Assembly (NCBI GenBank): GCA_021413975.1
Contig: JAIOPJ010000033.1
Coordinates: forward strand, 141,629 to 205,628
Source: Gemmatimonadota bacterium
GTDB lineage: Bacteria; Gemmatimonadota; Gemmatimonadetes; Gemmatimonadales; Gemmatimonadaceae
Length of the DNA: 64,000 bases
Direction of reading: 5' to 3'
This document shows, piece by piece, positions 42,061-51,516 of this stretch (its first letter is position 1; each line of letters starts with the position of its first letter). The notes beneath the pieces were generated by a model. It did no database searches. It was not told the origin of the DNA and was given only the letters and a program-made list of their open reading frames with translations. The translations under genes and the position numbers were made by a program.

Positions 42061-43650
42061 ATGGGAATCGAGCTGGCTATCGCGATCGCGATAGGCGTCA
42101 CCCTCGTGGTCGCCTCTCCGATCGCGTTCGTATTCGGAAGCCGGAAGGGAAGGGCGGCGGAGGAAGCCGCCCGGCGCGCCGCCGGCGAATCGGCAGGGCA
42201 GGTCGCCAAGCGCATCGTGGCCGAGGCCGAGCGCGAGGCGGAGTCCTCCAAGAAGCAGGCCCTCCTCTCCGGCAAGGAAGAGGTGATGAAGGTGCGCGAG
42301 GCCTGGGAACTCGAGGCCCGCAAGCGCCGCGAGGAGGTCGAGCGCGTCGAGAAGCGCGTGGTCGAGCGTGAGCAGCAGCTCGACAAGAAGGTCGACCTCG
42401 TCGACGGGAAGGAACGGGACCTCGGTCGCCGGGCCAGCGAGCTCGGACGGCGCGAGAAGCTCCTCGAGGATCGCCAGACCGAACTGGACGGGCTCGTGGG
42501 CGAGGAGCGCCGCCGCCTCGAACAGCTCGCCGGCCTGAGCGCCTCGGAAGCCAAGGCCGAGCTCATCCGGCGGCTCGAGGAGGAGGCGCAGGCCGACGCC
42601 GGCAACCGGATCCGCGAGATCCGCGAGTCGGCCAAGCGGAACGCCGACCGCGAAGCCAAGAAGATCGTCGCCCTGGCCGTGCAGCGGATCGCCGCCGAGC
42701 ACACCGCGGAGATCACGGCGAGTGCGGTGGCGCTGCCCAAGGACGACATGAAGGGGCGCATCATCGGTCGCGAGGGACGGAACATCCGGGCCTTCGAGCT
42801 CGCGACCGGTGTGGACGTCATCATCGACGACACGCCCGACACGGTGGTGGTGTCGTGCTTCGACCCGGTGCGGCGCGAGGTCGCGCGGCTGGCGCTCGAG
42901 AAGCTCGTCGCCGACGGGCGCATCCACCCGGGGCGCATCGAGGAGGTCGTCGAGAAGTCCCGGAAGGAAGTGGAGGCCGGCATCATCGAGACGGGCGAAC
43001 AGGCCGCGTACGAGGTGGGGGTGCACGGACTGCACCCGGAGATCATCAAGCTGATCGGCCGCATGAAGTGGCGGACCAGCTACGGCCAGAACATCCTCTT
43101 CCATTCGAAGGAAGTGGCCTTCCTCGCCGGCATCATGGCCGCCGAGCTCGGGCTCGACGTGGCCATGGCCAAGCGCGGCGCGCTGCTGCACGACATCGGC
43201 AAGGTCCTCACGCACGATCACGAGGGCACGCACGTCCAGCTCGGCGTGGAGGTGGCGACGAAGTACGGCGAGCACCCGCTCGTGGTGAACTGCATCGCCG
43301 CGCACCACGACGACGTGCCGCACGAGAGCGAGGTCTCGGTGCTCGTGCAGGCCGGCGACGCGATCTCGGGCTCCCGCCCGGGGGCGCGGCGTGAGGCGTT
43401 CGAGACCTACGTCAAGCGCCTCGAGGGGCTGGAGAAGATCGCGGCCAGCTACAAGGGCGTCGATCGCGTGTTCGCGATCCAGGCGGGCCGCGAGATCCGC
43501 GTGATCGTGAACCCCGACATGGTCGACGACAACCGGATGAATTCGCTCACCGAGGAGATCGCGCGCCGCGTGGAGTCCGAGTTGCAGTACCCGGGCCAGA
43601 TCAAGGTCGTCGCCATCCGTGAGATGAGGAGCTCGAACATTGCCCGCTGA
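42061..43650 (+). CDS. rny: Ribonuclease Y
   Basis: RNase Y is a membrane-bound endoribonuclease that starts mRNA decay. The 529-residue product has an N-terminal membrane helix (about 3-22), a long coiled coil (about 40-205), a KH domain with [15 protein letters not shown], and an HD domain with [19 protein letters not shown]. Its last 11 nt overlap folD. Confidence 0.96.
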   Translation: MGIELAIAIAIGVTLVVASPIAFVFGSRKGRAAEEAARRAAGESAGQVAKRIVAEAEREAESSKKQALLSGKEEVMKVREAWELEARKRREEVERVEKRVVEREQQLDKKVDLVDGKERDLGRRASELGRREKLLEDRQTELDGLVGEERRRLEQLAGLSASEAKAELIRRLEEEAQADAGNRIREIRESAKRNADREAKKIVALAVQRIAAEHTAEITASAVALPKDDMKGRIIGREGRNIRAFELATGVDVIIDDTPDTVVVSCFDPVRREVARLALEKLVADGRIHPGRIEEVVEKSRKEVEAGIIETGEQAAYEVGVHGLHPEIIKLIGRMKWRTSYGQNILFHSKEVAFLAGIMAAELGLDVAMAKRGALLHDIGKVLTHDHEGTHVQLGVEVATKYGEHPLVVNCIAAHHDDVPHESEVSVLVQAGDAISGSRPGARREAFETYVKRLEGLEKIAASYKGVDRVFAIQAGREIRVIVNPDMVDDNRMNSLTEEIARRVESELQYPGQIKVVAIREMRSSNIAR

Positions 43651-44539
43651 ACTGATCGACGGCGTCGCGATCGCGGCGCGGGTGCGCCTCCGCGTCGCGC
43701 AGGAGACGGCCGAACTCAAGAAACTGGGCATCACGCCGGGCCTCACCGCCGTGCTGGTCGGCGCCGACCCTGCCAGCGCCGTCTACGTCGCGAGCAAGGA
43801 GAAGGCGTGCAAGGAGGCCGGCATGAACGGCGAGTCGATCCGCCTGAGCGCCGAGACGTCCGAGTCCGACCTGCTCGCGCTGATCGACCGCCTCAATGCC
43901 GACCCCGCGGTGCATGGGATCCTCGTGCAGATGCCGCTGCCGAAGCACATCGACAGCCAGAAGGTCATCCGCCAGATCGCGCCGGCGAAGGACGTGGACG
44001 GCTTCCACCCGTTCAACGTCGGGAAGCTCTTCACCGGGGACCAGGACGGGTTCGCCCCCTGCACACCGGCGGGCGTGCAGGTGATGCTCACCGAGGCCGG
44101 CATCGAGACCTCGGGGAAGGAGGCGGTGATCCTCGGCCGCAGCAACATCGTCGGCAAGCCGATGGCGGCGCTCCTGATCCAGAGCGGCAAGGGTGCGGAC
44201 TGCACCGTGACGATCTGTCACTCGCGCACCAAGGACCTCGCCTCGCACACGCGTCGGGCCGACATCCTGATCGCGGCCATCGGCCGGCCCGAGATGGTCA
44301 CTGCCGACATGGTCAAGCCCGGCGCGGTCGTGATCGACGTCGGCATCAATCGCGTGGACGACCCTGCCGCACCGAAGGGCTATCGCATCGTCGGGGACGT
44401 GAAGTTCGACGAAGTGAGTCGCGTCGCGTCGAAGATCTCCCCGGTCCCCGGTGGCGTGGGGCGGATGACGATCGCGATGCTGCTGGCGAACACGGTGCGC
44501 GCGGCCCGCCTGCGCCACGAGGCCACGGCCGGCGCGTGA
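43640..44539 (+). CDS. folD: Bifunctional methylene-THF dehydrogenase / cyclohydrolase FolD
   Basis: FolD interconverts methylene-, methenyl- and formyl-tetrahydrofolate. The 299-residue product has [18 protein letters not shown] (catalytic Lys and Tyr), [22 protein letters not shown] and [14 protein letters not shown]. The start is TTG 43640 inside rny, supported by GAGGAG upstream. It overlaps xseA by 4 nt. Confidence 0.95.
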   Translation: MPAELIDGVAIAARVRLRVAQETAELKKLGITPGLTAVLVGADPASAVYVASKEKACKEAGMNGESIRLSAETSESDLLALIDRLNADPAVHGILVQMPLPKHIDSQKVIRQIAPAKDVDGFHPFNVGKLFTGDQDGFAPCTPAGVQVMLTEAGIETSGKEAVILGRSNIVGKPMAALLIQSGKGADCTVTICHSRTKDLASHTRRADILIAAIGRPEMVTADMVKPGAVVIDVGINRVDDPAAPKGYRIVGDVKFDEVSRVASKISPVPGGVGRMTIAMLLANTVRAARLRHEATAGA

Positions 44540-45810
44540 GCCACGCCGGCGCCACCTCCGCCGAGGCGCTGTCCGTCCACGCACTCACGAGTGCCGCGAA
44601 GGATGTGCTCGAGGGCGCCTTCCCCAGGCTCTGGGTGCGCGGAGAGGTCTCCGGCTACAAGAAGTACCCGAGCGGGCACTGGTACTTCACGTTGAAGGAC
44701 GCCGAGGCGCAGATCCCGTCGGTCGTCTGGAAGGGCAGCACCGCCCGGATCCGCGAGAAGCTCGAGGACGGACTGCAGGTGCGCGCCTACGGCCAGCTCA
44801 CCGTCTGGCCCGCGAGCGGCAAGATGCAGTTCGTGGTCACGGCGATCGAGGCCGACGGCGAGGGTCTCTGGCAGAAGCGGTTCGACGAGACCAAGGCGCG
44901 GCTCGAGAAGGACGGGCTGCTCGACCCCGCCCGCAAGCGCGCGCTGCCGCGCTTCCCGCGCACGGTCGCGGTGATCACGAGTTCGGAGGCGGCCGCGCTG
45001 CGCGACGTGATCGCCGTGATCGGGCGGCGCAATCCCGGCGTGCACGTCGTGGTGATCCCCGCCGCGGTGCAGGGCGAGGCCGCGCCCGAGTCGCTGCTCG
45101 GGGCCCTCGATCGGCTCGCGCGCTGGGTGGGGGGCGACGCCGAGTGGCGCGGCGTGGCGATCCCCGCGCCCGAGGTCCTGATCATCGGGCGCGGCGGCGG
45201 GTCGCGCGAGGACCTCTGGGCCTTCAATCACGAGGGGGTCGCCCGGGCGATCGCGGCCTGCCCGGTCCCGACGATCTCCGCCGTGGGTCACGAGACCGAC
45301 GTCACCATCGCCGACCTCGTGGCCGACCTCCGGGCCGCGACCCCGAGCGTGGCCGCCGAGCATGCCGTGCCGGTGCTGGCCGAGGTGCGGGAGCTGGTGA
45401 CCCAGCTCGCGGGCATGATGGCCGACGGCCTGCAGGACCGGATCCAGGTGGCGCGCCGTGACCTCGACCGGCGCGCCGATGCGCTCTCGCGCCGCGCCCA
45501 GCTGGTGGTGGAACGCCGACGCGTGCGCGTCGACCGGGTCGCGGCCCGGCTCGCGCCGCAGGGGCTCCGTTCGGTCGAGCGGCGACGGGCGCGCATGGAG
45601 ACCCTCGGCGCGATGCTCGAGGCGCGGAGCCCCCTGGCCGTGTTCGCGCGCGGGTTCGCCGTCGCCCGGGGCGCGGATGGCGCAACTTTGGCGCAGCGCG
45701 CGGCGTTCATCCCGGGGACGCCGTTCGACCTGTTGCTGCGGGACGGGCGCGTGCGGGCCACGACCGACTCGGTGCACACCGACGCCCCTCATCTGCGGAC
45801 GGACGCATGA
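44536..45810 (+). CDS. xseA: Exodeoxyribonuclease VII large subunit
   Basis: The 424-residue product from GTG 44536 has the N-terminal OB domain ([20 protein letters not shown]), then the catalytic core ([53 protein letters not shown]) and a coiled-coil tail. It overlaps folD and xseB by 4 nt each. Confidence 0.96.
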   Translation: MSHAGATSAEALSVHALTSAAKDVLEGAFPRLWVRGEVSGYKKYPSGHWYFTLKDAEAQIPSVVWKGSTARIREKLEDGLQVRAYGQLTVWPASGKMQFVVTAIEADGEGLWQKRFDETKARLEKDGLLDPARKRALPRFPRTVAVITSSEAAALRDVIAVIGRRNPGVHVVVIPAAVQGEAAPESLLGALDRLARWVGGDAEWRGVAIPAPEVLIIGRGGGSREDLWAFNHEGVARAIAACPVPTISAVGHETDVTIADLVADLRAATPSVAAEHAVPVLAEVRELVTQLAGMMADGLQDRIQVARRDLDRRADALSRRAQLVVERRRVRVDRVAARLAPQGLRSVERRRARMETLGAMLEARSPLAVFARGFAVARGADGATLAQRAAFIPGTPFDLLLRDGRVRATTDSVHTDAPHLRTDA

Positions 45811-46010
45811 CCTTCGAACAGACCCTCTCCCGACTCGAACAGATCGCCGCCTCCCTCGATCGCGACGACCTCCCGCTCGAGGAGGCGCTCAAGCTGTTCG
45901 AGGAGGGCATCACGCGCCTGCGCGAGGCCTCGGCCGCGCTCGCGGACGCGGACGGCAAGGTGCGCACGCTGATCGAGCAGTCGGACGGCGTCTTCGAGGC
46001 GAAGGAATGA
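45807..46010 (+). CDS. xseB: Exodeoxyribonuclease VII small subunit
   Basis: The 67-residue product shows FEQTLSRLEQIAASLDRDDL and PLEEALKLFEEGI, the XseB signature. Several copies bind one XseA. It overlaps its neighbours on both sides by 4 nt. Confidence 0.94.
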   Translation: MTFEQTLSRLEQIAASLDRDDLPLEEALKLFEEGITRLREASAALADADGKVRTLIEQSDGVFEAKE

Positions 46011-46909
46011 ACGCGACCGGCCTCACGCCGATCGACTTCGCGCTCGACCGGGCCGCCGTGGCGCGGGCGCTGGAGCAGCTGGTGGCGCGGACGCTGGCGG
46101 GAGAGACCGGGCCGGTCGCCGACGCGATCCGCTATGCGCTCGTCGGCGAGGGGAAACGCCTGCGGGCGATCCTCGTGATGGAGGCGTACCGGGCCGCGGG
46201 CGGCACGGGGGACGTGAGCGCCCTCGCCGCGGCGGTCGAGGTCGTCCACGCGTACTCGCTCGTGCACGACGACCTCCCCTGCATGGACGACGACGACATG
46301 CGGCGCGGCCGTGCGACGGTGCACAAGGTCTACGGCGTCGGAGCGGCGACGGCCGCCGGCATGGCGATGGTGCCACTGGCCGCGCATGCGGCGGACGAGG
46401 CCGCGCAGGGCCTCGGGCTCTCGCGGGAGGTCCGTGGCGCCATCGTGCGGACCCTCATGCAGGCGTCCGGGGCGGGCGGCATGATCGGGGGCCAGCTCCT
46501 CGACCTCGAGGGCGAGGGTCTCTCGCTCGACCTCGCCCAGCTCGAACGGATCCACCGCTGCAAGACCGGCGCGCTCATCGAGGCCGCGATGCGACTCGGA
46601 GGACTGGCCGCGAACGCCTCCCCGGCGATGCTGGCGGCCTTCGGTCGCTACGGGGCGTCGATCGGCCTGGCCTTCCAGATCACCGACGACGTCCTCGACA
46701 TCACGGCGACCACCGACGAGTTGGGCAAGACCGCAGGCAAGGACCTGCACCTGCGGAAGAGCACCTATCCCGCGCTGCTGGGGATCGCCGGCGCCACGGG
46801 GCGGGCCGAGTCGCTGGTGCAGGAGGCCTGTCAGGGCCTGCAGGACCAGGGCGCGCTCTCGCCGGAGCTCGAGCACCTCGCCCGATTCGTCGTGGCCCGA
46901 CGTTCGTGA
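46007..46909 (+). CDS. ispA: Polyprenyl synthetase (farnesyl/geranylgeranyl diphosphate synthase)
   Basis: The 300-residue product elongates prenyl diphosphates. The first aspartate-rich motif DDLPCMDDDDMRRG and the second DDVLD are intact, as are the KTGALIEAA and KSTYPALLG regions. The AGDALL-type motif between them is AGMAMVPLA here, so the usual Gly-Asp is lost; the effect is unknown. Position between xseB and dxs is the classical one. Chain length cannot be assigned with certainty. Confidence 0.88.
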   Translation: MNATGLTPIDFALDRAAVARALEQLVARTLAGETGPVADAIRYALVGEGKRLRAILVMEAYRAAGGTGDVSALAAAVEVVHAYSLVHDDLPCMDDDDMRRGRATVHKVYGVGAATAAGMAMVPLAAHAADEAAQGLGLSREVRGAIVRTLMQASGAGGMIGGQLLDLEGEGLSLDLAQLERIHRCKTGALIEAAMRLGGLAANASPAMLAAFGRYGASIGLAFQITDDVLDITATTDELGKTAGKDLHLRKSTYPALLGIAGATGRAESLVQEACQGLQDQGALSPELEHLARFVVARRS

Positions 46910-46920
46910 GCGTGGCGACC

Positions 46921-46926
46921 TATCTT
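46921..46926 (+). promoter_or_regulatory. -10 candidate of dxs
   Basis: TATCTT, 26 nt before the dxs ATG at 46953. No clear -35. dxs may also be read from the upstream operon, as the gap to ispA is only 43 nt. Confidence 0.35.
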
Positions 46927-46952
46927 CGTATGTCCCCCAACCCAAGCTCCAG

Positions 46953-48845
46953 ATGAGCATGCTCGATCGCGTTCAGAGTCCCGCCGACATCCGGGGGATG
47001 ACCCCGGAGGAGAAGCGGCAACTGGCGCAGGACGTGCGCGACTTCCTGATCGAGACCTGCTCGGTGACGGGGGGACACATCGGGGCGGGCCTCGGTGTGG
47101 TCGAGTTGACGATCGCGCTGCACGCCGCGTTCGACACGCCGCGGGACCAGCTCGTGTGGGACGTGGGGCACCAGGGCTATCCGCACAAGGTGCTCACGGG
47201 CCGCCGGGACCGGATGCATACGCTGCGGCAGGAGGGGGGCATCTCGGGCTTCCTCAAGCGCACCGAGAGCGAGTACGACACCTTCGGCGCCGGGCATGCG
47301 GCGACCTCGATCTCGGCCGCGGTGGGGATCGCCGCCGGTCGCGACCTGAAGGGCGAGGACTTCAAGGTCGCGGCGATCATCGGCGACGGTTCGCTCGGCT
47401 CGGGGCTCGCCTACGAGGCGCTCAACAACGCCGGCGCCAACACGCGCGACTTCATCGTCGTGCTCAACGACAACGAGATGTCGATCGCGCCGAACGTGGG
47501 CGCGATGCACAAGTACCTCACGCGCGTGCAGCGCAACCCGATCTACAACCGCTTGCGCAGCGCGATCGGCGACTGGGCCGATCACGCCACCGGCGTGTTC
47601 AAGGATGCGGGCGCGATCGTGCGGCGCTGGGAGGAGTCGGTCAAGGCGTTCCTGACGCCGGGCGTCCTGTTCGAGGAACTCGGCTTCCGGTACTTCGGAC
47701 CGATCGACGGCCATGACATCGAGCAGATGATCGCGACCTTCCGCGCGGTGGCCGAGTTCAAGGGACCGCGGCTCGTGCACGTGATCACCACCAAGGGGAA
47801 GGGATTCCCCGCCGGCGATCACGGCGAGAAGTGGCATGCGCTGCCCCCGGGGCACGACCCGGCGACGGGGAAGCAGCTCAAGGTCTCGACCGCGAACCCG
47901 AACTACACGGCGGTGTTCGGCAAGGCGCTGGCGGAGATCATGGAGACGCAGGCGAACGTCGTCGCGATCACCGCGGCGATGCCCAGCGGCACGGGCACCG
48001 GGATCATCGCCAAGCAGCATCCCTCCCGCTTCTTCGACGTGGGGATCGCGGAAGGGCACGGGGTCACGTTCGCCGCCGGCATGGCGACGCAGGGCGCGAA
48101 GCCGGTCGTCGTGATCTACTCCACGTTCCTGCAGCGCGCGTACGACAACATCATCCACGACGTGGCGATCCAGTCGCTGCCGGTGATCTTCGCGATGGAC
48201 CGCGCCGGTCTCGTGGGCGAGGACGGCGAGACGCACGCGGGGGTCTACGACATCGCGTACATGCTCGCGGTGCCGCACATGACGGTGACGGCGCCCAAGG
48301 ACGGCGCCGAGCTGGTGGGACTCCTCAAGACGGCGGTGGCGCACGAGGCGGGACCGTTCGCGGTGCGATACCCGCGCGACGTGCCGCCCGATCTGGTGGG
48401 CCCAGCGAAGGATGTCCCTGCGGTGCCGTACGGGACCTGGGAGGTGCTGCGCCGCGGTGAGCGCGTCGCGATCCTCGCGACCGGCACCATGGTCGGGGAG
48501 TCGCTCAAGGCGGCCGACGCGCTGGCCGTCGAGGGCCTGCAGGTCACGGTCGTGAACTGTCGCTTCCTCAAGCCGTACGACGAGACGACCCTCACGGCCC
48601 TGCTCGCGACGCATCAGCAACTGCTGGTGGTCGAGGAGGGGACGGTCGTGAACGGCTTCGGCGCGTACATGGCGTCGGTGGTCTCGTCGCACGATCCGGT
48701 GGTGCGCGTGCATGCGCTGGGCGTGCCCGACCGCATCATCTACGCGGCGTCGCGGGCGCGGCAGCTCGCGCAATGCGGGCTCGACGCCGCGAGCATCGCG
48801 GCGCGGGTGCGCGCGCTGCACGAGAGCGAGGCGATCGCGGGGTGA
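46953..48845 (+). CDS. dxs: 1-deoxy-D-xylulose-5-phosphate synthase
   Basis: Dxs joins pyruvate and glyceraldehyde 3-phosphate in the first step of the MEP isoprenoid pathway. The 630-residue product has VWDVGHQGYPHKVLTGRRD, the thiamine-diphosphate motif GDGSLGSGLAYEALNNAG, and the transketolase-like domain with MPSGTGTG and DRAGLVGEDGETHAG. It overlaps nadK by 4 nt. Confidence 0.95.
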   Translation: MSMLDRVQSPADIRGMTPEEKRQLAQDVRDFLIETCSVTGGHIGAGLGVVELTIALHAAFDTPRDQLVWDVGHQGYPHKVLTGRRDRMHTLRQEGGISGFLKRTESEYDTFGAGHAATSISAAVGIAAGRDLKGEDFKVAAIIGDGSLGSGLAYEALNNAGANTRDFIVVLNDNEMSIAPNVGAMHKYLTRVQRNPIYNRLRSAIGDWADHATGVFKDAGAIVRRWEESVKAFLTPGVLFEELGFRYFGPIDGHDIEQMIATFRAVAEFKGPRLVHVITTKGKGFPAGDHGEKWHALPPGHDPATGKQLKVSTANPNYTAVFGKALAEIMETQANVVAITAAMPSGTGTGIIAKQHPSRFFDVGIAEGHGVTFAAGMATQGAKPVVVIYSTFLQRAYDNIIHDVAIQSLPVIFAMDRAGLVGEDGETHAGVYDIAYMLAVPHMTVTAPKDGAELVGLLKTAVAHEAGPFAVRYPRDVPPDLVGPAKDVPAVPYGTWEVLRRGERVAILATGTMVGESLKAADALAVEGLQVTVVNCRFLKPYDETTLTALLATHQQLLVVEEGTVVNGFGAYMASVVSSHDPVVRVHALGVPDRIIYAASRARQLAQCGLDAASIAARVRALHESEAIAG

Positions 48846-49708
48846 CCACTCGGCTCGGGGTGATCGGCCACCACGGCTACGACGGGCTCACCGCCATCCT
48901 GCGGCTCCTGCGGCAGGAGGCTCCGGGCCACGGGTACGCGCTGCGGTTCGAGGACGCCCTGCTCGCCCAGGCCGGTGGGGGCGAGAAGCTCTCGCGCCCC
49001 GACCAGGTGGACGCGCTCATCGCACTCGGCGGCGACGGCACGCTGCTGCGCGCGGCGCGCTTCCTCGGCGGGGCGCGAGTGCCGGTGCTCGGCGTGAATC
49101 TCGGCAAGCTGGGCTTCCTCACCGCGTGCAGTCACGACGAGTTCCCGGAGGCGTTCGCCGCCTTCGCCCGCGGCGAGTACGTGGTGCAGGAGCGCATGGC
49201 GCTCGACGCGACCACGGTCGCGGACGGCGGGAGCGTGGGCGTGCGGCTGCGCGCGCTCAACGACGTCGTGATCCACAAGGGCGGGTTCGCCCGCGTCCTG
49301 CGGATGCGCGTGTTCGTGGACGACGAACTCATCAGCGCGTTCGCGGCCGACGGTCTCGTGATCGCGACACCGACGGGTTCGACCGCCTATTCGCTCTCGG
49401 CGTCGGGGCCGATCATCGTGCCGACGTTCGATTCGCTCATCGTCACGCCGGTGGCGCCGCACACGCTCGCGCTGCGGCCGACGATCCTGCCTCCCGGCGC
49501 CGTGCTGCGCGTGGACGTCGAGGACGCGCCCGAGGAGGTGCTCGTGACCGCCGATGGCCAGGTGGGGACGGCGCTGGGCACGGGACAGAGCCTCATCGTG
49601 CGTCGGGCCGACGCGCCGGTGCTACTGGTGCAGTTCGAGCAGACGAGCTTCTTCTCGCGCCTGCGCCGCAAGCTGCACTGGGGCGGTCTCGACGAGCGCG
49701 ACCGATGA
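48842..49708 (+). CDS. nadK: NAD kinase
   Basis: NadK phosphorylates NAD to NADP. The 288-residue product from GTG 48842 has IALGGDGTLLRAARF (GGDG), GVNLGKLGFLT, LNDVVIHKGG and TPTGSTAYSLSASGPI. The dxs-nadK-recN order is widespread. Start alternatives upstream would overlap dxs. Confidence 0.94.
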   Translation: MTTRLGVIGHHGYDGLTAILRLLRQEAPGHGYALRFEDALLAQAGGGEKLSRPDQVDALIALGGDGTLLRAARFLGGARVPVLGVNLGKLGFLTACSHDEFPEAFAAFARGEYVVQERMALDATTVADGGSVGVRLRALNDVVIHKGGFARVLRMRVFVDDELISAFAADGLVIATPTGSTAYSLSASGPIIVPTFDSLIVTPVAPHTLALRPTILPPGAVLRVDVEDAPEEVLVTADGQVGTALGTGQSLIVRRADAPVLLVQFEQTSFFSRLRRKLHWGGLDERDR

Positions 49709-49773
49709 AAGGCCGCGCCCATGGCGGCGGCGCGACGATGCGGTGCCCGGACGCGATGCCGCGAGTGTAGGGC

Positions 49774-51516
49774 ATGCTCACCGAACTGCGCATCCGCAAC
49801 CTCGCGATCATCGACACGGTGACCCTGCCGCTCGCGCGGGGCTTCAATGTCCTCACCGGCGAGACCGGGGCCGGGAAGTCGATCATCGTCGGGGCGCTGG
49901 GATTGCTCATCGGCGAACGCGCCTCGAACGACCTCGTGCGCACCGGCGCCGACAAGGCCACCGTCGAGGGCGTGTTCGACGTGGCGGACCGGCGCGACCT
50001 GCTCGCGGCGCTCGACGCCCGCGGCATCGAGAGCGACGGGACGCTCGTCCTCAAGCGCGAGGTCCCCGCGGGGGCGGGCGGCCGCGCGCGCGCCTGGGTG
50101 AACGGGTCGCCCGTCACCGCGAGTCTGCTCGCCGAGATCGGGCGCGCGCTCGTGAACGTGCATGGACAGCACGAAGCGCCGGCGCTGCTCGAGCCCGGGG
50201 CGCAGTTGCACATCCTCGATGCCTTCGGGGAGGCGGCGGGGGAGCGTGCCGCGGTGTCGGAGACGCATGCGCGGCTCGCGGAGGCGCGGGCCGCGATTGC
50301 GTCGCTGCAGGCACGCCGCGACGAGGCCACCAAGCGCGCCGATTGGCTGGCCCACGTCGCGAAGGAGATCGGCGAGGCCTCGCTCAAGGACGGCGAGGAC
50401 GAGCGACTCGACGAGGAGGCGCGCCGGCTCACGCACGCGGAGGAGTTGCAGGGACTCATGCGCGAGGTGACCGAGGCGCTCGACGGCGGCGACGAGGCGG
50501 CGCTCGCCAGGCTCGGTCACCTGCAGAAGCCCCTCGGGGCGCTGCAGCGGATCGATCCCTCCACGTCGCGACTGCAGGAGCTCTTCGACGCGGCGTACTA
50601 CGCGCTCGAGGAGCTCTCGCGTGAGGCACAGGCGTATGCCGACGGCGTCGAGCACGATCCCGCCCGCCTCGACGAGGTCGAGCGTCGTCGCGACCTGATC
50701 TTCCGCCTGTCGAAGAAGTACGGCGGGAGCATCGCCGCGGTGATGACGACCGGTCGCGAGGCGCGCGCCGAGCTCGACCTCCTCGACACGGCCGGTCTGG
50801 ACCTCCGCGCGCTCGAGACGCGGCTGCGGGAGGCGCAGGAGGCGTTCACGGCTGCGGCGGCCAAGCTCACGTCCAAGCGCAAGAAGGCCGCTGCCTCACT
50901 CGCGAAGGCGGTCGAGGCACGGCTGCCCGACCTCGGGATGCCGGACGGACGGTTCCTCGTGGAGCTCCCGGCGCGCGCCGAGGCCTCCGCGCACGGGGCC
51001 GAGGACGTGGAGTTCCGTGTCGCGCTCAACGTCGGGCACGAGGCGCGCCCGCTCGCGCGCGTCGCCAGCGGCGGCGAACTCGCCCGCGTGATGCTCGCAC
51101 TCAAGACGATCCTCGCGCGCCTCGACGGCGTGCCGACGCTGATCTTCGACGAGGTGGACGCGGGGATCGGCGGGCGCACCGGCCTCATGATCGGCGACGC
51201 GATGCGCGACGTGGCGTCGCACCATCAGGTGTTCGCGATCACGCACCTGCCGCAGATCGCGGCGCGGGGGCACCACCACATCGTGGTGCGCAAGGCGCCC
51301 AAGGGCGGCGTGACGACATCGGACGTCACGGTGGTGGTCGACGCGGGACGCGTGGACGAGATCGCGCGGATGCTCGGCGGGGACGCCGAGAGCGAGACGA
51401 GCCGGGAGCATGCACGCGAACTCCTGGCCTCCGGACAGCGTGCGCCGCGCGTCGAACCGGGGGCGGCGACCCTCGCCGCCCCGGGTGCCGCTCAGCGTCC
51501 CAGGAAGCGGGTGTAG
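49774..51516 (+). CDS. recN: DNA repair protein RecN
   Basis: RecN is an SMC-like ATPase for double-strand break repair. The 580-residue product begins LTELRIRNLAIIDTVTLPLA, has Walker A GETGAGKS, a long central coiled coil (about 160-380), the signature ASGGELARVMLALK and Walker B IFDEVDAGIGG. No LexA box is visible upstream. Its end overlaps the converging barrel gene by 25 nt. Confidence 0.95.
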   Translation: MLTELRIRNLAIIDTVTLPLARGFNVLTGETGAGKSIIVGALGLLIGERASNDLVRTGADKATVEGVFDVADRRDLLAALDARGIESDGTLVLKREVPAGAGGRARAWVNGSPVTASLLAEIGRALVNVHGQHEAPALLEPGAQLHILDAFGEAAGERAAVSETHARLAEARAAIASLQARRDEATKRADWLAHVAKEIGEASLKDGEDERLDEEARRLTHAEELQGLMREVTEALDGGDEAALARLGHLQKPLGALQRIDPSTSRLQELFDAAYYALEELSREAQAYADGVEHDPARLDEVERRRDLIFRLSKKYGGSIAAVMTTGREARAELDLLDTAGLDLRALETRLREAQEAFTAAAAKLTSKRKKAAASLAKAVEARLPDLGMPDGRFLVELPARAEASAHGAEDVEFRVALNVGHEARPLARVASGGELARVMLALKTILARLDGVPTLIFDEVDAGIGGRTGLMIGDAMRDVASHHQVFAITHLPQIAARGHHHIVVRKAPKGGVTTSDVTVVVDAGRVDEIARMLGGDAESETSREHARELLASGQRAPRVEPGAATLAAPGAAQRPRKRV

